From: Diploptera punctata
Lineage: Eukaryota; Arthropoda; Insecta; Blattodea; Blaberidae
DNA length: 64,000 bases
Assembly: GCA_030220185.1 (NCBI GenBank)
Contig: JASPKZ010004951.1
Location: forward strand, 489,501-553,500
Direction: 5' to 3'
In this document: positions 55,890 through 64,000 of the stretch, one piece after another
How the letters are laid out: every line of letters begins with the position of its first letter
How positions within the stretch are numbered: the stretch's first letter is position 1
Translations under genes and position numbers: made by a program
Notes under the pieces: generated by a model
Seen by the model: the letters and a program-made list of their open reading frames with translations, nothing else
Told to the model about the DNA's origin: nothing
Database searches by the model: none

Positions 55890-57333
55890 TTTTATTTATG
55901 TTGAATTATGTTGCACCACCTGGATGTCGATGTCAGCTCCATCCTGTGGTTGCCCAAAGAACCTCCAAACAAGGTCACCCTCCATCGGAATATCAAAATT
56001 CATAACTCTGTTTCTGTTCTTCTGAATATAAATTTTTTCCCAAATAGTCAGCTCTTTTTTATTTTCTAACTGTTTTAATAATTTAGTGTCTGAATTTATA
56101 TTATGTATTTCAGACCAAACATGAGCAGCAACTGCAGATTTTTCAATTTCTCCATTTTTAATATTTCTTATGTGTTCTTTGGTTCTAATTTTTAGGTTTC
56201 TTTTTGTTTTCCCTATATATATATCTTTTCACAACCCATGCATTCAATTTGATATATTCCTGACTTTTTATTTTTATCAGTTTTTTCATTTTTGTTGGTT
56301 TTTATTAGTTTATTTAAACTGTAGTTATTGTTTGGTGCTAATTTAATATTAAACTTCTCAAATATATTTTGAAATTTATTATGTACCCAGGGGTGATATG
56401 TGAATTTCTTATATTTTTTCATAGGTGGTTCTTCTTTTTCAAGATTACTTCTGTTTATCATTTTTTGTTTTTTATACTTTTCTATCCTTTTATGTACCAT
56501 TTTTTCATCAAACCCATTTTCTCTTGCTACTTTGATTATGTGTTTTTTCTCATGTTTGAAATCTTCTTCGTTTAAGGGTAAGTTTACCAATCTATGAGTT
56601 AAACTATTAAATGCTGCTAATTTATGTCCAATTGGATTGAACCCTGTTGATTTTATAAAATTTTCCGTATGAGTTTCTTTCCTATGAATCCTGAATTCAA
56701 TTTTTCTTTTTTCTTCGTTTCTGACCAATTTAAGATCCAAAAAAGGTATTTGTTTATTGTCTTCTATTTCTTTGGTGAATTTAATGTTTGTACTCTGTAA
56801 ATTTAATAGTTTTAGGGAATCTTCTACATGTTTTTCTTTAACAATACAAATTATATCATCAACATATCTACTCCAAAATTTAAATAAACATTGTGGGATG
56901 TGCTTTAGTGATTTTACATTCAAAATCGCTCATAAATAAATTTGCCAGGAAAGGTGATAATGGGTTTCCCATTGAGAGCACTGATTTTTGTCTATAAAAA
57001 CTCCCATTGAATGTAAAAAACATTTGGTCAATGCATAACTCAGTTAATTTCAAATAATCTTCTTTGATCTCTCTGTCTATGTTGTTTTTTCTTAACCAAT
57101 TGTTCAATATCTCTAAAGTTTTTTTGTTTCGGTACATTTGTGAATAGTGAAACTACATCAAACGAAACCAACCTATCTGTGGGTTCAATTTCCACTTTTT
57201 CTAATTTCTTAACTAATTCCAATGAATTTTCAATCTGCAGACTTTCAAAATTATTAATTCTTTTAAATTGATTATTCAGCCATTTCGAAATTTTGTAGGT
57301 TGGTGATCCAATATTGTTAATTATTGGCCTCAA
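55890..57333 (-). pseudogene. PLE reverse transcriptase plus GIY-YIG endonuclease
   Basis: From 57333: RT motif LVSFDVVSLFTNVP (catalytic Asp), SVLSMGNPLSPFLANLFMSD, SRYVDDIICIVKE (YVDD complement at 56855-56866), IPFLDLKLVRNEE and KLAAFNSLTHRLVNLPL. The GIY-YIG domain follows: KSGIYQIECMGCEKIYI, a break, then GKTKRNLKIRTKEHIRNI, AVAAHVWSEIHN and LTIWEKIYIQKN. The break is a 2-bp expansion of a TA run at 56214-56224 that puts a stop in YIG. Two more shifts lie in RT (57137, 56923). The RT N-terminus is absent. PLE proteins of this kind use the GIY-YIG nick to prime reverse transcription. Confidence 0.9.
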
Positions 57334-57374
57334 AATATAACTTCCTAAAATTAAATATTAATTAAAGTTAGTAT

Positions 57375-57855
57375 AGTGGAATGTGGGATGATTTTCACAA
57401 ACTAAGAAAGCAGAGATAGTGAAGCTACTCCATGACAATAAGATCGACATACTCACTATACAAGAAGCCAACATCTCATTAGCAAATGTTAAATATTACC
57501 AAATAAAGGATTACCATATTAATTTACTTCACAAATCCAGGCAGATAGCAAGTGGTATCCTTACAGCAGTTCACAAATCGATCATACACAAGTTCAAAAT
57601 AGTCAAAAAAATGTCAGACACTGACAAATCTGAAATTATAAAGCTTGATATATGAAAAATGGACAACATTTGATAGTATACAGTATATATAATGCACCAG
57701 GCAACAACTTAAATTTATACTATGTAATGGTCAGGGCCAAAACCGTGATCCTCGGTGATTTCAATGCACATACATTGAAATGGGGTTACTCAGATACAAA
57801 TCCGGCACACAGTGGGCCAGAAACGAAATCTAGCTGGAAAAAAGTATTTTTACTC
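57375..57855 (+). pseudogene. EN-RT-RNase H LINE, endonuclease part
   Basis: Reads DNKIDILTIQEANIS, IASGILTAVHKSI, LIVYSIYNAPGNNLNLYY and VILGDFNAHTLKWGY, the endonuclease motifs with catalytic E, N and D. It breaks off where the inverted block begins; the element continues at 60966. Confidence 0.85.
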
Positions 57856-57862
57856 TTTCTTA

Positions 57863-58565
57863 CTTACTTACTTACTCACTGGCACTATCGAACCCATAGG
57901 TTCATGGCCGAGCGGACATAAGCTCTCCATACATCCCTATCCTGAGCTAATGCTTTCCAATCATTCCCTGTATAATCTACTTCCCTCAAATCATAGTTAA
58001 TGTTATTCTCCCACCTCATTCTTCGTCTACCAACTGGGCGTTTTCCCTCTGCATTTCCTACAAGAAGCTTCCATGCTAGTCTTTCATTCCCCATACGTGC
58101 AACATGTCCTGCCCATCGCAGTCTACGAGACTTAACTGTTCGTATTATATCTGGCTTCCTATAAAGACCATGTAGTTCATTGTTATGTAGTCTTCTCCAT
58201 TCACCTTTGGCCCAAAAAATTTTCCTAAGTACTTTATTCTCAAATACTTTTAATCTCCTTTCTTCCCTTAAAGTAAGAGTCCATGTTTCACACCCATATA
58301 ATATAACTGGTAGAATAATAGTTTTATATATTTTCAGTTTAACGTTTTTTGAAAGGAGTTGGGACATCAAGAGTCTCTGCAATGCATAGTAGCACACATT
58401 TCCAGAATTGAGCCTATGTTTAATTTCTTTGTGCATCTCATTCCTATTTGTGATTATTGTTCCTAGGTATTTGTATTCAGCCACTTCCTCAAAATTTCTC
58501 TCATTTGTCATTAGCTGTCCATTTCCATTATATAATATATTTCTACGAGTGATAAACAATAATCT
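57863..58565 (-). mobile_element. 5'-truncated RTE LINE (copy 3)
   Basis: One open minus frame of 230 codons covers the C-terminus: YKYLGTIITNRNEMHKEIKH, LPVILYGCETWTLTLREE, LRWAGHVARMGNERLAWKLL, RRRMRWENNINYDLREV. (GTAA)n tail at 57860-57873. A deletion removed about seven codons after KIFWAKG compared with 39.8 kb. Confidence 0.85.
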
Positions 58566-60274
58566 CACCATCATCAATTTATCTTTTTTTTTTTTCCCCC
58601 ACTTATCTGCAAAGGAGGGTACAATTCTAATGTTTATGGAGACAATATAAACATCGGAAGTTGCCGATTGTTAAGAACTCATTTGGTCTTCATCCCAGTT
58701 GTGTTGTTAGTGTTGTGTCTTCAAGTTCTGTGAGCTTTTCTTCCTATTCTATATGGAGACTTCACCTCAAGGTTTGTGATTTTTATTGATATATTTAACA
58801 TTTTTTATATATAACCAGATATTATGTTAAATACACGTGGAATCATACCTTCCAAACACTAAAAAAAATTACACAATCCTTATTTTAAATTGAGCAACAA
58901 AGAAAATAGTTCTGAACAGTAGTACAAATTTTAGTTATAATATAGTGTGATTTATGGACTTTAATTTCTGCACAATTACATGTGTGCAAATTATTGCGTT
59001 TTTTTAATTAGCTTTCTCATTACATGAGGGACAGCAACTGAGGCCTAACGTCACACGCAGAGAATTGTTTGATTTAATATGGAAGAAAAATGTTTGATAG
59101 AGACAATAAATGATAATTTAGTAACTAAATTAGGATTAGGGGGATGTTAGGAGAATGTTTTAAATTATATTAAAAAGCAATATATTTTTTAAAACGATTT
59201 TCTCAAATGCGAGAAAAAAAAAGATTTCTACTGAAATATTCTGATTGACTAGAAGTGGATGTTAACCTTCCCGTTATTAAGAATTAATTTAGAACAATGG
59301 CAGTCATTGGAAAATCCTGTTCAATCTGCTTATGGAATTAGAAGACCCAAAATATTTTTCGAAGAGGCTGGAATAAAAAAAAAGTTCACTTAAGCAGAAA
59401 TTCTCTCGCGATGAACTTCCTCTTGCAACAGAAATGTCACTTCAGTCATATGGTAAATGGGATACACTGATGTTTTAAAGAAATTACTCAAAAAACTCCA
59501 AAAAAGCTTCAAAATAATAAGAAACATTACAAATCACCCCACTCAACTCCTCTATCTTATATGTCGTACGAAGCATTGTCTTCTTTGACAATAAAATATC
59601 AAAACACCAATATATTAACATGAGACTAGGTACCAAAAAGAGAGATTATGATATTTACACCCTATAATGCTACTAGGGAGGCAAACTTGTTATGCTACCA
59701 TTCCCAAAAACCATATTAGTGACAGATATTTCAGCAGAAATAAAACTATCTTTTTTTTTTAGCTTTTATTCCAGCCTCTTCGAAAGATATTTTGGGTCTT
59801 ACAATTCCATAAGCAGATGGAACAGGATTTTCCAATAACTGTCATTGTTCTAAATTCTTAATAACGGGAAAGTTAACATTCACTTCTAGCCAATCAGAAT
59901 ATTCAGTAGAAATCTATCTTTTTTTTTCTCGCACACAATTTTCTATGTTTTAGAAAATTGGTTTTCAATTTTTTTAATATATTTTAAAACATTCTCCGAA
60001 CATCCCAAAGCTCTAATTTATTAATAAATGATCACTTATTGCCTCTATCGAACACTTTTCTTCATATATTAAATGAAACAATTCTCTGTGCACGACGGTA
60101 GGCCTCAGCTGCCGGCCGCCTCCTGTAATAGGAAAGCCAATTACAAAAAAAACACAATAATTTGCTCACTTGTTATTGTGCAGGAATTAAAATCAATAAA
60201 TCACTTTATGTTAATATTATTCGTTTTTAAACACCTTAATGATGGACAAATTATATTTGAAAAGAAGAATATAT

Positions 60275-60346
60275 GCCTAGACTGGGGTTTGAACCCAGGA
60301 CCTTTGACTTTCTATGTCAATGCTCTTCCATCTGAGCCACCTAGGC
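60275..60346 (-). tRNA. tRNA-like module (not a normal tRNA gene)
   Basis: 72 nt with the best cloverleaf of the window: acceptor GCCTAGG/TCTAGGC, D stem GCTC/GAGC, anticodon stem TTGAC/GTCAA with loop ATAGAAA, T stem CTGGG/CCCAG around TTCAAAC. Confidence 0.82.
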
Positions 60347-60389
60347 CTCCAATCTAAACGCGTATTTTTCTCTTACACATAGTTAATTC

Positions 60390-60461
60390 CCTAAGGTGGC
60401 TCAGATGGAAGAGCATTGACATAGAAAGTCAAAGGTCCTGGGTTCAAACCCCAGTCTAGGC
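60390..60461 (+). tRNA. tRNA-like module (not a normal tRNA gene)
   Basis: As 60275-60346 but the first acceptor bases are altered (CCTAAGG) where the element's halves join. A TATATTTTTC run follows. Confidence 0.75.
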
Positions 60462-60965
60462 ATATATTTTTCTTTTCAAATATAATTTGTAAATCACTTT
60501 ATATTCTAACTAAAATTTGTACTACTTTTCAGAACTGTTTTTTTCGTAGCTCAATTTAAAGTAAGATGATTGTGTAATTTTTTAGTGTTTCGAAGGTATG
60601 ATTTCATGTGTATTTAACACAATATCTGATTGTATAGAAACATGTTAAATATATCAATGAAAAGTACAAACCTTGAGGTAAAGTATCCATATAGAATAAG
60701 AATAACTCACTGAACTTTAATACAGCACGTATTTATTTCCACAGCTCAGAACACAACTGGGATGCGGACCAGATGAGTTCTTAACTATTGGCAACTTCCG
60801 ATGTTTATACTGTCTTCATAAATTTTAGAATTCTACCCTCCTTTGCAGATAAGTGAAGAACAGTCATCTGACAATCATATTAGAGTGAAGAAAGATGACT
60901 TGGTGAGAGTTAGTAAAATACTTTTTTCCAGCTAGATTTCATATCTGGCCCACTGTTCAGCAGGT

Positions 60966-63920
60966 AGAACATACTGGATTTCCCTACATTCCCATAATAT
61001 TAACTTGAAATACAATAAAAAGGATACCCCATCATTTCTCCACTATAATGGATCTTTGACCAACCCAAATCTTACACTACTGTCAACAGACATTTTAGAA
61101 AATTCAAACCAAAGAATAATAGATGGCCCTGGAAGTGGACATAGACCAATAATAACAACTATTTGTACACAAAAGAGACAAACATATCACGCTCCAAAAA
61201 TTCAAACATTGTGGAATTACAAAAAAGCTAAATAGGAGAAATATACAGAGGAATTAGATACAAAATTAGCAGATTTTACAATTAACATAGGCGATTCGTC
61301 TTATAATATTGTGAAATGTTTCAACCAAGAAGTATTATCAGCACCACAACACCATATCCCTAGAAGGAAAGTAAGCAGATATAAACCATTTTAGACTAAA
61401 TAGCTCAGCATTCTTAAAAATCAGCGTGAAAAAGCAAGATTAAAAGCCGAGAGCACAAAAAATATTGGAGATATCCAAGAGTGGAGAAAGATTGCAGCAA
61501 ATTTTCGAAAAATGTAAGTATAGCAAAAAAACAGGCATTTGAAAAGTTTTTAGAAAACATGGACTATAGAAATGATGGTATGAGAGTTCACAAATTTATT
61601 AATACATTGAATAATAAGAAAACAGAACAAAGGAAGGAGCCTACAAAGGAAAGATGATTACAGAAAATGAATATATAGCTAACGCCATTAATAAAACCTG
61701 GAACAATGCAGTAAAATCAAATAGACACGACTGTAAAGACCTCAAGCAAAATATTAAAGATAAATTTAAAACGCATGCTAATGATATATTTGAAGATAAA
61801 TTCAACTTGAAAGAGCTTAACCCTTTAGGTGTCATGAGCCGATTAGATCGGCACTGATGCTTCTGTCCAATACCTGCCAGATAATATACTTAAACTACTT
61901 GCAAAGCCGATCACATCAGCAGATGCAATTTAAATCTCGGACACAAGAGATGTTACCAGTGGCATGCAGAGGGTTAAATATGCAATTTCACAGCTGAAAG
62001 TTAAAAAGAGCCTAGGGCCAGATAAAATATCACGTGAAATTATTAAACACTTTGGTCCAGTTGCAATTAGGACTTGTTTACAAATGTTCAACCATATATG
62101 GAATACAACATCAGTACCAGCACTTCGGAAAAAGTGCCATTATTGTCCCTATTCTTAAAGCAAATAAAGCATCTATGATATAGGAAACTATCGTCCTATC
62201 TCCCTAACTAGTACTTTGGCCAAAGTAATGGAGAGAATGGTCTGCAACCGGCTTACATGGTTCCTTGAAACCCAACATATAATTACACAAGAACAAACAG
62301 GCTTTAGGAAATACCAATCAACTAGTCAGCAAGTGGTACAAGTAAGCCAGGAGATCAAGGATTGTTTGGAGAAAAAGCAAACAGTACTAGCAGTCTATGT
62401 TGATTTTAAAGGAGAATATACCTAGACTGAAACTGCTGAAAAAATGGCAGACTTAGGCATATATAATAATATGCTGAAATGGTATTACAACTTCTTAGTC
62501 CAACGATTCTGCGCAACAAAATTCAATCACCATTTATCCAAATACCGGCAATCGCACGAAGGATTACCACAAGGATCAATCTCCAGCCCCTCACTTTGTA
62601 ACATCATGATAAATGATCTACCATATGAGTTAAACAAAGTTGACAACATTAAATGTGCAATGTTTGCTGATTGCCTTACACTATGGACATCAGCACCACA
62701 AAAGAAACTGTTACTCCAAATGAATCAGGCTATTGTCAAACTCTCAGAGTGGTGTTCAAAAAATGAGATGATGATCAATATGTCCAAAACAAAGTATCAG
62801 GTATTTACACTCTGCCATACAAAGCCAGAAGTGAAAACAAATCAATGGTAAAGAAATAGAAGAAACTGAAGCTTATACTTATTTGGAGGTAACACTAGAC
62901 TCTAAACCTACTTGGCAAGAGCATATTAAACACACCGTTGAGAATGATCAACAAAGAAAAATTGTATTAAAAAGATTGGCAGGATGTAAATGGGGATCAT
63001 CAATGAATACCTTGAACACAACGTACAAAACCTACATAAAACCAATTCTGCTATATGGTAGTGAAGCACTTATAACAGCAACTCCAGCAAGATTAATGGA
63101 ACTGGAAAGAGTGCAAAATCAAGCCCTGAGGTTAATTACAGGTGGAGTAAGATCTAACCCTATTGCATCTATGCAAATAACAACAAACGATATTCCCCTT
63201 CAAGCACAAATTGAGAAACAGAGTCTCACACTTTATGAGAAACTACAGAGACTGCCTAATAATGACTATTGGAGAACATATAAAACCGAAAACCATAAGC
63301 TAAAAACACAGTCTGGTACCCAGGAAGTAAAAACATTACAGATAAAAAATACAACATACAAACTCCAGACAAAACAGAGAAACTCTTACATCCAACACAC
63401 CCACTATCAACAATAGAAATTAGGTGTGAAGATATCTATTGGAACAGGTATCAAACAAACGCAACATTAATCCCTAAATACTGAAACAGTTGGCACTTGA
63501 AACTATATATACACGATATCCCACTACTGATTGGCTGCATATATACATGGATGGATCTCTCCTAGACAAAAATGCCAGCCGGAGCAGGAATATATAGTAA
63601 TATTTTTGGCTTCTATATTTCACTTGGACCACTATCAACACACTACGATGGAGAGCTAGAGGCAATAAACATGGCCCTTAAACAACTTTTGAACCATATT
63701 GACAAATTTAACAAGGTAGTAATACTTACAGATTCCGAGACAGTACTACAGGTAATTAAATCACAACGTGCTGAAAATCATAAAATAAAAGATATCCACA
63801 CCCTAGTCAAAATTCTTCAAGGACTTAATAAAGAAATAGTTATACAATGGATACCGGCATACTGCCAGATAGTAGGAAATGAGACTGCTGATTTCCTTGC
63901 AAAAAAGGAACAAATATAAA
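60966..63920 (+). pseudogene. EN-RT-RNase H LINE, main part
   Basis: End of the endonuclease (GPGSGHRPIITTI), linker, RT (KKSLGPDKISREII, YRPISLTSTLAKVMERMV, VLAVYVDFKGEYT, HEGLPQGSISSPSLCNIMI, CAMFADCLTLWTS with the second catalytic Asp of FADD changed to Cys), YGSEALITATPARLMELE, and RNase H at the end (YMDGSLLDKN, HYDGELEAINMAL, VVILTDSETVL, AYCQIVGNETADFLAKK). The order EN-RT-RNase H fits I/LOA/R1-like LINEs. Several frameshifts, and no tail is seen because another element starts at about 63937. Confidence 0.85.
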
Positions 63921-63964
63921 GCAAACAAACAACAATAGTGTTTTATTTGAAGAGAAAAATTTTC

Positions 63965-64000
63965 GCCTAGACCGGGACTCGAACCCGTGACCCTTGGCTT
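63965..64000 (-). repeat. tRNA-like module, cut by window edge
   Basis: The minus strand ends ...GGGTTCGAGTCCCGGTCTAG then GC, preceded outward by the TTTGAAGAGAAAAATTTTCG flank seen at 24981. It is the start of another tRNA-bearing element. Confidence 0.7.

Larger units (their letters stand above)
55785..57359 (-). mobile_element. Penelope-like element, 5'-truncated
   Basis: Flanked by the 11-bp duplication AATTAAAGTTA (55774-55784 and 57360-57370). It holds RT and GIY-YIG coding sequence and ends on both sides in pieces of the PLE terminus (ATTATTTTTGGTCTGGACAT left; AACTTCCTAAAATTAAATAT right). Confidence 0.88.
60210..60489. mobile_element. 280-bp foldback with two tRNA cloverleaves
   Basis: Flanked by the 13-bp duplication TAAATCACTTTAT (60197-60209 and 60490-60502). 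Inverted 72-nt modules meet head to head with about 43 bp between. The left arm reads TAATGATGGACAAATTATAT, the right ends CTTTTCAAATATAATTTG. Confidence 0.87.
58598..60855. repeat. Large foldback, arms of ~800 bp or more
   Basis: CACTTATCTGCAAAGGAGGG (58599) faces CCCTCCTTTGCAGATAAGTG (60836). Long stretches match inverted: 58615-58950 with 60500-60855, and 59085-59420 with 59740-60075. The loop (59420-59740) has no ORF. A tRNA foldback sits in the right arm. Confidence 0.85.

Noticed and set aside
25002..60461. Functional tRNA genes
   Set aside because: The cloverleaves are good, but they lie inside repeats with target duplications, occur in inverted pairs, have AGA or GGA loops without the long variable arm of tRNA-Ser, and often have broken acceptor ends.

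Overview
The window is an A+T-rich, intron- and transposon-dominated piece of a large animal genome. Everything visible points to an arthropod, most likely an insect with a big genome: RTE-type LINEs with (GTAA)n or (GAA)n tails, mariner, hAT and Tigger elements, tRNA-derived SINEs, and many Penelope-like elements (PLEs). The species cannot be named from the sequence.

One host gene runs through almost the whole window on the minus strand. Four exons (53205-53343, 36261-36455, 31639-31746, 1-233) have canonical splice sites and join in perfect phase. Joined, they encode a SANT domain of the type found in BDP1 (TFIIIB double-prime), the Pol III initiation factor, followed by a basic coiled-coil-like stretch and an acidic tail. 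The introns are about 16.7, 4.5 and 31.4 kb, and all other recognised features lie inside them or 5' of the first visible exon.

Layout. 0.2-4.3 kb: RTE 3' end, BED/hAT transposase relic, SINE. 5.1-7.1 kb: inverted PLE ends with a mariner inside. 7.7-13.6 kb: RTE pieces with an 840-bp repeat inside. 13.6-16.4 kb: a broken LINE with two foldback insertions. 17.26-22.37 kb: a full-length RTE element split by a hAT transposon (8-bp target duplication). 23.5-26.3 kb: LINE fragments plus a tRNA-bearing foldback. 26.3-31.5 kb: tandem repeat, tRNA-Tyr-like SINE and several foldbacks. 33.1-36.2 kb: Tigger/pogo transposon with an RTE inside. 36.6-44.1 kb: probable large TIR transposon carrying SINEs and a second RTE copy. 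44-57.4 kb: PLEs, a Tc1/mariner-like DUF4817 element, and a PLE with reverse transcriptase and GIY-YIG domains. 57.4-63.9 kb: an EN-RT-RNase H LINE interrupted by a 3-kb inverted-repeat block.

The most interesting layer is small. At least fourteen type I hammerhead ribozyme motifs sit in the PLE termini, many as head-to-head inverted pairs. A second set of foldback elements carries near-perfect tRNA cloverleaves followed by T-runs. Both sets are flanked by target duplications of about 10-15 bp. This suggests, as inference, that the tRNA-bearing foldbacks are non-autonomous partners of the PLE machinery. They sit in the intron of a gene whose product would help start transcription at tRNA-type promoters.
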